NCBI RefSeq assembly: GCF_000218565.1
Contig: NC_015684.1
Coordinates: 1,364,001-1,428,000, forward strand
Length of the DNA stretch: 64,000 nt
Direction of reading: 5' to 3'
Source: Afipia carboxidovorans OM5
Lineage (GTDB): Bacteria; Pseudomonadota; Alphaproteobacteria; Rhizobiales; Xanthobacteraceae
In this document: piece after piece, positions 8,288 to 17,732 of the stretch
Layout of the letters: the number at the start of each line of letters is the position of its first letter
Numbering within the stretch: position 1 is the first letter of the stretch
Position numbers and translations under genes: made by a program
Notes under the pieces: model-generated
The model's database searches: none
Seen by the model: the letters and a program-made list of their open reading frames with translations, nothing else
What the model was told of the DNA's origin: nothing

Positions 8288-9253
8288 ATGAGGGGTCTTT
8301 TCTTGGCTTTCGCAGCCGGCTTGGCTGGAACAGTGGTTTTTTCACCCGTTGCGTCCATTGCGGCCGATTATCCGTCCCGTCCGATCACCTTCATCGTGCC
8401 GTGGGGACCTGGCGGCGGGGCCGATCAGGTCGCGCGGATCGTCAGCAAGCTGGTCGAGCCTGAGCTGAAGACCTCGGTGCCGGTGGTGAACATGCCGGGT
8501 GCGACCGGCCAGACCGGCCTCACCAAGCTCGTGACCTCGCCGGCGGATGGCTACACCATCGAGGTGATGACCGGTGACACGCTTGCGCTGTTTGCCGCGA
8601 AGAACTCCCGCTTCAAGCTCGAGCAGATCACGCCGCTCGCGGTGATGATCCAGCAGCCCTCGGGCTTCTTCTCGAGCGTGACCGGTTCGCTGCAGAGCTG
8701 GGCCGATGTGGAGAAGGCCGTCGCGGACAAGGAATTGCGCATGGCGGTGACGGGCTATGGCAGCCCGGATGACATGTCGGTCAATTTCTTCAAAGCCAAG
8801 GGCATGAAATTCCAGAGCGTCAGCTTTGCCGAGCCCGGCATGCGCTACGCGTCAGTGGTCGGCGGCCAGAGCGATCTGCTCTATGAACAGGCTGGTGACG
8901 TTCGCAGCTTCATCGACGGCAAGCAGATGAAGCCGGTGTTGTTCTTCAGCAAGAAGCCGGTCGAGGGCTTCGAGGACGTCGCGTATTCAGGCAAGCTCGG
9001 TTACAACGTCTACCTTCCGCAATTCCGCGTCATTATCGCGCGCTCCGGCACCGATCCGGCGATCGTGAAGACTCTGTCGGATGCGCTGGCCAAGGTCGCA
9101 CAGTCGAAGGAATACCGCGACTATCTCAAGCTGCAATATGCCGAGGCTGACAGCTTTATCGGTCCCGAAGACAGCCTGAAGTTCATGAAGGGCTGGCTCA
9201 GCGAGGCGAGTGCGCTCTCGCAGAACAACGCCGCCACCACGGCCGCGAAATAA
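8288..9253 (+). CDS. tctC: Tripartite tricarboxylate transporter substrate-binding protein (TctC/Bug family)
   Basis: 321 residues. A Sec signal peptide ends near residue 26 (PVASIAA/DYPSRP) and is followed by a TctC/Bug-family binding protein: PITFIVPWGPGGGADQVAR and VPVVNMPGATGQTG are the family's hallmark loops. It captures an organic acid in the periplasm for the TctB-TctA permease encoded next. A GGGAG ribosome-binding site is present. The gene is divergent from the enolase-superfamily gene and preceded by the FNR/FixK box. Bug proteins bind varied carboxylates, so the ligand stays open. Confidence 0.9.
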   Translation: MRGLFLAFAAGLAGTVVFSPVASIAADYPSRPITFIVPWGPGGGADQVARIVSKLVEPELKTSVPVVNMPGATGQTGLTKLVTSPADGYTIEVMTGDTLALFAAKNSRFKLEQITPLAVMIQQPSGFFSSVTGSLQSWADVEKAVADKELRMAVTGYGSPDDMSVNFFKAKGMKFQSVSFAEPGMRYASVVGGQSDLLYEQAGDVRSFIDGKQMKPVLFFSKKPVEGFEDVAYSGKLGYNVYLPQFRVIIARSGTDPAIVKTLSDALAKVAQSKEYRDYLKLQYAEADSFIGPEDSLKFMKGWLSEASALSQNNAATTAAK

Positions 9254-9263
9254 CGCGCCAGCC

Positions 9264-9863
9264 ATGTCGGGTGACGCAATGTCCAGTAAATCAGTGCATG
9301 GGAGCGCCGGGTCCGGCACTCCTGTGCCTGCCTTGAAGTGGCTCCGCGATCTCGGGCCTTACGTTCTGATCATCGGCGCCGCGATCGCGCTCTATCAGAT
9401 CGCGTCCCGGATTTCCTATACCGAAATCCCCGGTCAGATGGGGCCGGAGCGGTGGCCGAAGATCATCATCGCGCTGTTGATCTGCGTCAGCGGATTCGAG
9501 ATCGTGCGTCGGATCATCGTGTCTGTCAGACCGCGCACTGCTGCGGAGACTGTGGATGACGAGGGCTTCTCACAGCAGATGGAAGCCCATCCGATGTTGG
9601 TTGCTGCGGCGACGGCCGCCACGGTCGGCTACCTGTTGCTGCTCGGCCTGCTTGGTTTCTTCACGGCGACAGTTCTGTATCTCGCGGCCGTGATGTGGAT
9701 CGGCGGTGTGCGCAAGCCCGCGCTTCTGGGCCTGCTGTCGATCTCCTTCGGTTTCGTCTTTTCATTCTTCTTCATGACGCTGATCTACGTCGCACTGCCA
9801 CTCGGGGAGGGGCCGTTCGCTCAGATCTCGCTGATCGTCATGAAACTTGTCGGCGCCAACTGA
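9264..9863 (+). CDS. tctB: Tripartite tricarboxylate transporter small permease subunit (TctB)
   Basis: About 199 residues with four hydrophobic segments: one near residues 35-50 (YVLIIGAAIALYQIAS), one after QMGPERWPKIIIALL, and two in the C-terminal half around LLLLGLLGFFTATVLYLAAV and FGFVFSFFFMTLIYVALPL. This is the four-helix TctB pattern. The open frame extends upstream into tctC, but ATG 9264, just after the tctC stop, or ATG 9279 (MSSKS) are the realistic starts. It pairs with TctA in the inner membrane. Confidence 0.85.
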   Translation: MSGDAMSSKSVHGSAGSGTPVPALKWLRDLGPYVLIIGAAIALYQIASRISYTEIPGQMGPERWPKIIIALLICVSGFEIVRRIIVSVRPRTAAETVDDEGFSQQMEAHPMLVAAATAATVGYLLLLGLLGFFTATVLYLAAVMWIGGVRKPALLGLLSISFGFVFSFFFMTLIYVALPLGEGPFAQISLIVMKLVGAN

Positions 9864-9873
9864 GGGGGACGAC

Positions 9874-11424
9874 ATGGATACCTTTCATCTTCTGTTGGCA
9901 GGCTTTGCCGAAGTCTTCAAATGGCAGGACATGGTCGCGCTGGTGATCGGCCTGTGCGTCGGCATGGCCGTCTCCGTTCTGCCTGGTCTCGGTCTCGTGA
10001 TGGGTGTGGTGCTCGCGCTGCCGTTCACCTACTCGATGAGTCTCGAAACCTCGATTATCCTGCTGACCGCCATCTATATGTCCGGCACTTATGCCGGCTG
10101 CTACACGGCGATCCTCTACAAAATCCCCGGCGAGCCGATGGACGTTCCACTGTTGTGGGACGGGTGGGGGATGACGATGCGAGGTGATGCGGCAAAGGCG
10201 CTCGGCTGGGCGTTGGTCGCAGCACTCACGGGTGGTCTTGTGTCCTCGGCGGTGATGGTCAGTCTCGCTGGCCCGCTCAGCAAGGTCGCGTTGAGTTTCG
10301 GCGCGCCGGAATATTTCGCCGCGGTCTTCTTTGGTCTGACAACCGTCGTTGCACTCGCAGGCAAGTCTCTGCCGAACGCGCTGATCAGCCTGTGCTTTGG
10401 TCTGCTCGTTTCCACCATCGGTATCGACGCCACTTACGGATCGGAGCGATTTACATTCGGGTCCGACGTGTTGATCAACGGCGTGCCGTTCGTGATGGTG
10501 CTGGTCGGCATGTACGGCTTTGGCGAGATTCTCGACAAGATCGGCCAAGGCTCGAAATCCGTCTCGCTGCCGGCGGGTAGCAGCACAGCGACCAGCCTGC
10601 CGTCCTGGAGAGAGCTGTGGGGACTACGCGCGACACTTGCGCGGAGCACCACCGTCGGGACGCTGCTTGGCCTCATTCCGGGTGCGGGAGCGACGATCTC
10701 CTCCTTCGTCGCCTACGGCATCGAGCGCCAGTACGGAAAGCGCGGCCGTCAGATCGGCACCGGCATTCCGGAAGGTATTGTGGCTCCGCAGATCGCATCC
10801 ACCGCATCGGTGGCCGGTCACATGGTGCCGCTTCTGACGCTCGGTTTGCCGGGCAGCGGCGCGACCGCGGTCATCCTTGCGGCGTTCCTGCTGCACGGCG
10901 TACAGCCCGGGCCATTCATGCTGAAGAATCCGGAGTCGGCGCTCACCGTCTACACCATCCTGGCCTCGATGTTCGTGTCGGTGATCGGCATGTGCCTGCT
11001 TGGCTTCGTCTGGATCCGCCTTGTCATCAAGGTGCTCAAGGTGCCGCCGGGAATCCTGATCGCGGTGATTGCCATGTTCGCGCTGATCGGCGCGTTCGCT
11101 GATCGCAACAGCATGTCCGATCTGTGGGTCGTCGTGATCTTCGGTGTGCTGGCGTGGATCATGGAAAGGGTCAAGCTGCCTGTGGCTCCGATGGTTCTTG
11201 GCGCCATTCTCGGGCCCATCGCCGAGGATTCCTTCACGCGCAGCATGATCACCTATCACGACGATTGGACGATGTTCTTCCGCTCACCGATCAGCGCGTC
11301 GCTGATGTTCCTGTCGATCCTGTCGCTGGTGTTTCCAACACTGAAGAAAATGATCTCTCGCGCCTCAGCGCGGAAGAACGCCGACGTGAAAATGGCTGAA
11401 GCGGCGGCCGCCAGAGCCAACTGA
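9874..11424 (+). CDS. tctA: Tripartite tricarboxylate transporter large permease subunit (TctA)
   Basis: About 516 residues, a polytopic TctA permease. Conserved family segments are visible: GLCVGMAVSVLPGLGLVMG near the start, YKIPGEPMDVPLLWDG, and LIPGAGATISSFVAYGIE in the middle. Start ATG 9874 is chosen over the longer frame because AGGGGG lies just before it and the protein then begins MDTFHLLLAGF, typical of TctA. It forms the sodium- or proton-driven uptake channel with TctB and TctC. The next gene follows after 34 bases. Confidence 0.92.
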   Translation: MDTFHLLLAGFAEVFKWQDMVALVIGLCVGMAVSVLPGLGLVMGVVLALPFTYSMSLETSIILLTAIYMSGTYAGCYTAILYKIPGEPMDVPLLWDGWGMTMRGDAAKALGWALVAALTGGLVSSAVMVSLAGPLSKVALSFGAPEYFAAVFFGLTTVVALAGKSLPNALISLCFGLLVSTIGIDATYGSERFTFGSDVLINGVPFVMVLVGMYGFGEILDKIGQGSKSVSLPAGSSTATSLPSWRELWGLRATLARSTTVGTLLGLIPGAGATISSFVAYGIERQYGKRGRQIGTGIPEGIVAPQIASTASVAGHMVPLLTLGLPGSGATAVILAAFLLHGVQPGPFMLKNPESALTVYTILASMFVSVIGMCLLGFVWIRLVIKVLKVPPGILIAVIAMFALIGAFADRNSMSDLWVVVIFGVLAWIMERVKLPVAPMVLGAILGPIAEDSFTRSMITYHDDWTMFFRSPISASLMFLSILSLVFPTLKKMISRASARKNADVKMAEAAAARAN

Positions 11425-11440
11425 GATAAATCGCCTTTAA

Positions 11441-12532
<1,092 letters not shown>

Positions 12533-12535
12533 ATC

Positions 12536-12901
12536 ATGGCGAAGCACGTTGTCTGTCAGGTGTCCGATCTCGAAGTCGGAAAAATCATCCCGGCAAAGAT
12601 CGGCCGTTCTCCGATCATCGTCTCCAAGCTGCCGTCCGGAGAAATCCGGGCCGTCGGCGGGCGATGTCCGCACCAAGGCGCCGATCTGGGGCATGGATGT
12701 ATTTCGGGACATACCGAAAGCGAATCCGTGAACACATTGGAATATTGCGGGCAGGGAGAGACGCTGCGATGCCCATGGCACGGCTTTGAGTTCTCGCTGC
12801 TGGATGGCCGCCCGATCGTTGAAGGCACCACGCATCTGCCAATGAAGCTTCGCTTCTTCGATGTGCAGATCGAAGGCAGTGACGTCGTGGTCACGGTATG
12901 A
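12536..12901 (+). CDS. Rieske [2Fe-2S] ferredoxin-like protein
   Basis: 121 residues, essentially one Rieske domain. The cluster ligands are C44/H46 (RCPHQG) and C79/H82 (CPWHGF). Between the two motifs there is a longer than usual insertion with two more cysteines (C55 and C71). It would act as a soluble electron carrier for an oxygenase or as part of a larger complex. It starts four bases after the amidohydrolase stop and overlaps the reductase gene by four bases (ATGA), so expression is tightly coupled. No oxygenase hydroxylase subunit is encoded beside it. Confidence 0.85.
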   Translation: MAKHVVCQVSDLEVGKIIPAKIGRSPIIVSKLPSGEIRAVGGRCPHQGADLGHGCISGHTESESVNTLEYCGQGETLRCPWHGFEFSLLDGRPIVEGTTHLPMKLRFFDVQIEGSDVVVTV

Positions 12902-13950
12902 TCGCAGTCAAGGTCGTCGATAGACAAGGGCAGTGTGCGACGTTCTCCGCCGAGAGCGGGCAACGATTGCTGCAGGCCGGACTCGCCTCCGGGGTCGGCC
13001 TGCCGCATGAATGCGCGACCGGTACGTGCGGTAGCTGCAAGGCGACAGTGGTCAAAGGCGACGTCCGGCGCCTTTGGCCCGAAGCCCCGGGTGCGAAAGC
13101 ACTTCGGAGCGCGAATGAAACGCTGTTGTGTCAGTCGGCTGCCGATGTACCGGTCGAACTGTCGTTGCGCGCAAACTTCATTCCGCCTTATGAGCCTGCT
13201 CCACGAGAGACAAAGGGCGAACTGTCGCTTGTGCGAGAGCTTACGTCCGAGGTGGCGCTGTTCTCGATTGCGCTCCGTGACCCGATTGTGTGGCAACCCG
13301 GCCAGTTTGTTCTGGTGTCAGGTTTGGGGATCGAAGGTGCGCGCGGGTATTCGATGACGCGCGAGGTGGCGGACCCAAGCCGCATCGACCTCCTGATCCG
13401 CAAGGATCCATCCGGCAGATTCTCTACCGCGCTGTTTGATGACCTTGGGCGCTCTCATGAGGTTGCGGTGTTCGGCTCGCTTGGCCGCGCCACCTTCTCC
13501 TGCGATGAGGGGCGTCCATTCATTGCGATGGCCGGCGGCTCGGGCATCGCGGGCATTCTCGCAATTCTCAATCATGCGATGAATGGCGGACACTTCAGCA
13601 AGCATCAATCGAAACTGTTCTTCGGGTTGCGTGATGCCGCCAGCAGCTATCTTCTTGATGAGATTTCAGCAGCGGTCGCCGCCTCGCAGAACAATCTCGC
13701 TGTGACAGTTGCGTTTTCCAACGAGGCATGCAGCCCGGAATTCGCCGCGCGCTATCCGAACATCAATTTCGTCGATGGGTTTGTGCACGATGTGGTGCGC
13801 GCCGCCATGCAGAGTGGTGCAGTGCCTGCGGATACCAATCCGATCTTCTTTGTCGCGGGACCGCCCGTGATGGTGAACGCGACGATGCGCATGCTCGTCA
13901 CCGAATGCAAAGTAAGTCCTGCGGAGATTCGTTATGACCGTTTCGGCTGA
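12898..13950 (+). CDS. Ferredoxin-NAD(P)H reductase with N-terminal plant-type [2Fe-2S] domain
   Basis: 350 residues. The N-terminal ferredoxin domain binds a [2Fe-2S] cluster through C39, C44, C47 and C78 (CATGTCGSC ... LLC). A flavin domain follows with a GYSMTR segment equivalent to the RxYS flavin motif, and then an NAD(P)-binding domain with GGSGIAG and a C-terminal AGPPVM. This is the layout of oxygenase reductases such as BenC or XylZ. It would pass electrons from NAD(P)H to the adjacent Rieske proteins. Its stop overlaps the start of the second Rieske gene. Confidence 0.88.
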   Translation: MIAVKVVDRQGQCATFSAESGQRLLQAGLASGVGLPHECATGTCGSCKATVVKGDVRRLWPEAPGAKALRSANETLLCQSAADVPVELSLRANFIPPYEPAPRETKGELSLVRELTSEVALFSIALRDPIVWQPGQFVLVSGLGIEGARGYSMTREVADPSRIDLLIRKDPSGRFSTALFDDLGRSHEVAVFGSLGRATFSCDEGRPFIAMAGGSGIAGILAILNHAMNGGHFSKHQSKLFFGLRDAASSYLLDEISAAVAASQNNLAVTVAFSNEACSPEFAARYPNINFVDGFVHDVVRAAMQSGAVPADTNPIFFVAGPPVMVNATMRMLVTECKVSPAEIRYDRFG

Positions 13951-14254
13951 TGTCTGGCAGCCCGTCGGGTCGCTCGCCGATCTCGAAGTGGGAGATCGCA
14001 AGGAAGTGTCGCTGTCTAATGGTAAGCTCATCCTCATTCTCAGAAGCGAGAGCGGTTACTACGCCTGTTGTGCGGATTGCCCGCATCAGGATACGCCGCT
14101 CGCTGAAGGGTCGCTTGATGGCGACATTCTGACGTGCCCGTTACATTTCTGGCAATGGAATGTCCGCACCGGCGAGAAGGTCGGGATTGCGGAGCTGCCG
14201 CTCGAGATGTTCGAGTTGCGCGAAGACAACGGCGAGTGGCTTGTCCGTGCCTGA
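13934..14254 (+). CDS. Rieske [2Fe-2S] ferredoxin
   Basis: 106 residues, the compact Rieske ferredoxin type. Ligands are C49/H51 (DCPHQD) and C68/H71 (CPLHFWQW). It overlaps the reductase gene by 17 bases. With the first Rieske protein and the reductase it makes a complete electron-transfer chain (NAD(P)H, flavin, plant-type cluster, Rieske cluster) but no terminal oxygenase is present in the operon. Confidence 0.88.
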   Translation: MTVSADVWQPVGSLADLEVGDRKEVSLSNGKLILILRSESGYYACCADCPHQDTPLAEGSLDGDILTCPLHFWQWNVRTGEKVGIAELPLEMFELREDNGEWLVRA

Positions 14255-14293
14255 CGACAAATTCAAAAACATAATGAGAAGCGGGAGAGTGTA

Positions 14294-14917
14294 ATGATCA
14301 GGCTCTTGGGGCGGGCGGATTCGTCCAACGTGCGCAAGGTGCTGTGGGCGGCGGCCGAGATGGAGCTTGCCCTTGCGCGCGAAGATTACGGCGGCCCGTT
14401 CGGGAAGACGGATACGCCGGATTATCGCACGATGAATCCGAACGGCCTCGTTCCGACGCTTGTCGATGGCGATGTCACGATCTGGGAATCGAACACGATC
14501 ATTCGCTATCTTGCTGCGGCCTATGCACCCGGCAAGAATTTCGGCGGCAGGGATGCAGCATCGGCCGCGCGGATCGGTCAGTGGATGGATTGGCAACTCG
14601 GCACGCTCAACCCGCCGTTACATACTATCTTCCTTCAGATCGTAAGGCTTGGTGACAAGCGCGACGAAAAGGTGGTGCAGGCTTCAACCGACAGCGTCAA
14701 TAAGTTGCTTGATGGTGTGCTGGCGAAGGCACTTCCACGCGAAGGCTTTCTGCTCGGGGCAGGCGTCACGGCTGCCGATGTTTGCATCGGCGCGATGCTG
14801 CATCGCTATGTGTCGCTGCTCGGCAGCGATGCGCTGGACCAGCGGGTTGCAGCCTATCATCAGGCGCTGTCGCAACGCCCCGGATTCAAAACGCACGTGG
14901 CGATCGGCAAGCCGTAG
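14294..14917 (+). CDS. Glutathione S-transferase family protein
   Basis: 207 residues with an N-terminal thioredoxin-fold GST domain (IRLLGRADSSNVRKV at the active-site loop, NPNGLVPTLVDGD for the cis-proline region, WESNTIIRYLA for the glutathione gamma-glutamyl site) and a helical C-terminal domain. The serine in ADSSNV is the expected catalytic position of theta/beta-like bacterial GSTs. Its position between the Rieske operon and the TauE exporter suggests a role in thiol or ring-compound metabolism, perhaps thioether or disulfide cleavage (inference). Confidence 0.85.
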   Translation: MIRLLGRADSSNVRKVLWAAAEMELALAREDYGGPFGKTDTPDYRTMNPNGLVPTLVDGDVTIWESNTIIRYLAAAYAPGKNFGGRDAASAARIGQWMDWQLGTLNPPLHTIFLQIVRLGDKRDEKVVQASTDSVNKLLDGVLAKALPREGFLLGAGVTAADVCIGAMLHRYVSLLGSDALDQRVAAYHQALSQRPGFKTHVAIGKP

Positions 14918-14944
14918 CAGTCGGCTCTCCTTGGGGTGCATTGC

Positions 14945-15685
14945 ATGCAATGGGGCATGGTACTGGCGGCTGTGATCTTCATCGGGATCGCATCGTTTGT
15001 CCGAGGATTGACCGGATTTGGATTTGCCATCGTCGCAACGCCGTTGCTGGCTCTGGTTTTTCCACCAGCCGTGGCCGTGCCGGTCGCAACGCTGCTGCAA
15101 ATTCCGTCCGGCCTCCCGACGGTGTTTCGTGACTGGCCGGATACCGATTTTCGCTCGGCATCGATTGCGTGGCTCGGCGGGGTGCCGGCACTGGTCCCGG
15201 GCGTTTACTTGGTCGCGAATATGTCGCCGGATATCATGCGCCTTGCAGTCGGCGTGGCTGTTGTTTTCTCCTCGCTCTGTCTCGCGTTCGGTGTGAAAGC
15301 CAATCGAAACCCGAAGGGTTACGAGTTGTTCGGCGCCGGCGCGCTCAGCGGTCTGATGCAAGGTGCCGTCGCAATGGCGGGCCCGCCGGTGATCCTGCTG
15401 ATCCTGTCGTCGTCATGGAGCGCAGCGCGCTGTCGCGCCACGCTGTCCTGCGTCTTTCTGTTTCTCGGCACGGCCAGCGTGGTGATCGGCTTCCTGCACG
15501 GCATCGTCACGAGGGAGTGCGTGGTTATCGCTACACTGTCGATTCCGGCGCTCCTGCTCGGCCAGTATCTCGGGGCTTATGTATTCGATCGCATCGACGC
15601 GTCGAAGTATCGGAAGATCTCGATCTTGTGCGTGGCCGCAACCGGCGTGGTTGTGACCATCAAGGGACTGTCATTTTATCTGTGA
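14945..15685 (+). CDS. TauE/SafE family (TSUP) membrane exporter
   Basis: About 246 residues with seven to eight hydrophobic segments and the family's N-terminal SFVRGLTGFGFAIVATPLL. TSUP proteins export sulfite, sulfoacetate or related small anions, or import sulfur compounds. A GTG at 14936 is possible, but ATG 14945 has GGGG eight bases upstream and is preferred. The gene is followed eight bases later by the quinone oxidoreductase. A thiol dioxygenase-like cupin lies about 1.2 kb downstream, which fits sulfite export (inference). Confidence 0.82.
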   Translation: MQWGMVLAAVIFIGIASFVRGLTGFGFAIVATPLLALVFPPAVAVPVATLLQIPSGLPTVFRDWPDTDFRSASIAWLGGVPALVPGVYLVANMSPDIMRLAVGVAVVFSSLCLAFGVKANRNPKGYELFGAGALSGLMQGAVAMAGPPVILLILSSSWSAARCRATLSCVFLFLGTASVVIGFLHGIVTRECVVIATLSIPALLLGQYLGAYVFDRIDASKYRKISILCVAATGVVVTIKGLSFYL

Positions 15686-15693
15686 GGGCTGGC

Positions 15694-16686
15694 ATGAAGG
15701 CGATTAACGTTCACGCGTTTGGCGGCCCGGAGACCTGCATTATCGATGACGTTGAGATTCCGGAACCGGCAGCGGGTGAGGCGCGGGTGAAGGTGGCTTT
15801 TGCCGGCGTCAATTTCATCGACGTCTATATGCGGAACGGGACTTACGCGCGCTCGCATACCTACAAGACGCCGCTGCCGATGGTGATCGGCATGGAGGCG
15901 TCAGGCACAGTCGATGCAATCGGTGAAGGGGTCACGGATCTGCGCGTCGGGCAGCGGGTCGCCTTCTGCCTGTTGCGTGGTAGCTATGCCGAGTTTGTCG
16001 CTGTGCCGGCCTGGAAGCTGGTGCCGGTGCCCGATGATGTGCCGCTCGAGATCGCGGCGGCGCTGATGCTGCAGGGCTGCACGGCGCATTATCTCAGCCA
16101 TTCAGCCTTTCCGCTGCAAAAGGGGCAGAGCTGCCTCGTGCATGCGGGTGCAGGCGGCGTCGGGCAGTTGTTGATTCAACTGGCGAAGAACCTGGGTGCG
16201 ACGGTGTTCACGACGGTCAGTACGCAGGAAAAGGTCGAAATCGCGCGTAACCGTGGTGCTGATCATTGCATTCTCTATCGTGACGTGGATTTTCGCGAAG
16301 AGCTAATGAAACTCACCTCCGGCAAGGGAGTCGATGTCGTCTATGATTCCGTCGGGAAGACGACGATCATGAGCAGTATACGATGCGTCCGGCGCAGAGG
16401 GCTGTGCGTGCTGTTCGGAGCAAGCTCCGGCGTCGTCGATGCGATTGAACCCCTTTCGCTTGCAGAGGCCGGGTCCGTATTTTTTACGCGACCTCATCTG
16501 GCGGATTATATGGCGACCGCCGATGAAATCCGCGGCCGGGCAGGAGATCTGTTCAGGCTGATGAAGGAAAAGCTGCTGTCCGTCGCTATCGACACCGTCT
16601 TTCCGTTGGCTGATGCCGCTTCTGCCCACCGTTACATCGAAGGCGGGAAGACGCGCGGGAAACTCCTGCTCAAGATTGAGCCGTAG
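15694..16686 (+). CDS. Quinone oxidoreductase-like zinc-independent MDR enzyme
   Basis: About 330 residues of the medium-chain dehydrogenase/reductase superfamily, quinone oxidoreductase type. GVNFIDVYMRNGTY near residue 45 and the nucleotide-binding HAGAGGVGQLLIQLAK are diagnostic. The zinc-binding residues of alcohol dehydrogenases are absent. It should reduce quinones or enone-type substrates with NADPH in the cytosol. The frame is open about 520 bases further upstream, but that part is a shadow of the TauE gene; ATG 15694, just after the TauE stop with GAGGG upstream, is the real start. Confidence 0.88.
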   Translation: MKAINVHAFGGPETCIIDDVEIPEPAAGEARVKVAFAGVNFIDVYMRNGTYARSHTYKTPLPMVIGMEASGTVDAIGEGVTDLRVGQRVAFCLLRGSYAEFVAVPAWKLVPVPDDVPLEIAAALMLQGCTAHYLSHSAFPLQKGQSCLVHAGAGGVGQLLIQLAKNLGATVFTTVSTQEKVEIARNRGADHCILYRDVDFREELMKLTSGKGVDVVYDSVGKTTIMSSIRCVRRRGLCVLFGASSGVVDAIEPLSLAEAGSVFFTRPHLADYMATADEIRGRAGDLFRLMKEKLLSVAIDTVFPLADAASAHRYIEGGKTRGKLLLKIEP

Positions 16687-16710
16687 CGCTCTGATGTCTG
16701 GTTTCTGTTT

Positions 16711-16723
16711 CAGTATTTGGAAC
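16711..16723 (+). promoter_or_regulatory. TGGAAC-type operator-like element upstream of the cupin dioxygenase gene
   Basis: CAGTATTTGGAAC, about 170 bases before the cupin start. It differs at one base from CAATATTTGGAAC at 17707-17719 in front of the next IclR gene. A weaker TCTGG sits 19 bases upstream. Likely recognised by the same IclR protein (inference). Confidence 0.35.
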
Positions 16724-16893
16724 CGTTTTGGCTTTGCCGTATCCGCACGACGCATTTTGTGCCGAGCGAAAGTCTTGGAGAATATTGAGCGGGCCATCTA
16801 GGTCGCCTCTCTCGAAACTGCTAAGGAGTGCAGCGAAGCGGAAAATATCGTCCGCGGATGCGCTGCATTGCGGGCTTAAAAGAGAGACGTCAA

Positions 16894-17469
16894 ATGGCGA
16901 GCATTCAGCCTCTGAGAGATTTTATTGCGGACATGACCCGGCTGGCGGGTGAGGGCATGGATGAGCCGAGTCTGCTGGAGAAGGCGCGGCCGCTGATGCA
17001 GCAGCTTCTTTCCAAAGATGAATGGCTTCCTGACGCTTTCGCCGAGCCCAACGAGAGAAGCTATCGGCAGTATCTCCTCCATTGCGATCCGCTGGAGCGC
17101 TTTTCCCTGGTGAGCTTCGTCTGGGGACCGGGGCAGAAGACGCCGATTCACGATCACACGGTCTGGGGCATCATCGGCGTGTTGCGTGGATCGGAAGTTT
17201 CCCAGCGCTACGAGTGGGGCGATGGTACGCTCCATGAGACCGGAAGCGCAGACGTGCTGGAAGCTGGCGCGATCGATATGGTGTCGCCATCGATCGGAGA
17301 CATTCACAAGGTCTCCAATGGCCTGAAGTCGAAACCCTCTGTCAGCCTTCATCTTTACGGCGGCAATATCGGCGCGATCGATCGCCATTCGTTCGATGTC
17401 AGCGGAACGGCCAACACCTTCCGGAGTGGCTACTCGTCAAACATCGTGCCGAACGTCTGGGTGCCTTGA
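16894..17469 (+). CDS. Thiol dioxygenase cupin, 3-mercaptopropionate dioxygenase-like
   Basis: 191 residues of the cysteine dioxygenase type I cupin family. Iron ligands are H86 and H88 (PIHDHT) and H138 (DIHKV); the Ser-His-Tyr triad is S151-H153-Y155 (SLHLY). Where mammalian CDO has the carboxylate-binding arginine (YTRNLV, R60) this protein has Q59 (YRQYLL), and the crosslinking cysteine position after HDHT is not cysteine. Both features mark mercaptopropionate dioxygenases, which turn 3-mercaptopropionate into 3-sulfinopropionate. The start with AGAGAG upstream is preferred over a 22-codon extension. CaiB-type CoA-transferase and TauE neighbours fit a thiol-acid pathway. Confidence 0.8.
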   Translation: MASIQPLRDFIADMTRLAGEGMDEPSLLEKARPLMQQLLSKDEWLPDAFAEPNERSYRQYLLHCDPLERFSLVSFVWGPGQKTPIHDHTVWGIIGVLRGSEVSQRYEWGDGTLHETGSADVLEAGAIDMVSPSIGDIHKVSNGLKSKPSVSLHLYGGNIGAIDRHSFDVSGTANTFRSGYSSNIVPNVWVP

Positions 17470-17686
17470 GGCGTTGACGATTTTTCTAGCGGCAATCACC
17501 CGGTAACAGGCTTCGCAAAATCGTGAGGCGCCCCCGCCGCTCTCGATCACGTCCGAACGCGATCCCGCGCGACGTCATCTCGTTTGGTGATGCGCACCTG
17601 CGTATTTCCCATCGTGTCCCAATATCCGGCACGCGCCATGGCGTGTGCCCCGTAGATGCGTATTGACACTCCCGGGTTCATCAGAT

Positions 17687-17719
17687 CAAAATCTGGAACG
17701 CTGTATCAATATTTGGAAC
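17687..17719 (+). promoter_or_regulatory. Tandem TGGAAC repeats before the iclR gene
   Basis: CAAAATCTGGAAC (17687-17699) and CAATATTTGGAAC (17707-17719) match at 11 of 13 positions and are spaced exactly 20 bases, about two helical turns. They end 13 bases before the IclR start codon. This is the expected arrangement for an autoregulatory IclR operator. TGGAA is the half-site core in several characterised IclR-family operators. Confidence 0.55.
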
Positions 17720-17732
17720 ACATTGAAACGCT

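Noticed and set aside
15169..15693. N-terminal 175-codon extension of the quinone oxidoreductase
   Set aside because: It overlaps the TauE gene in another frame and is Arg/Gly-rich; the MDR fold begins exactly at ATG 15694.
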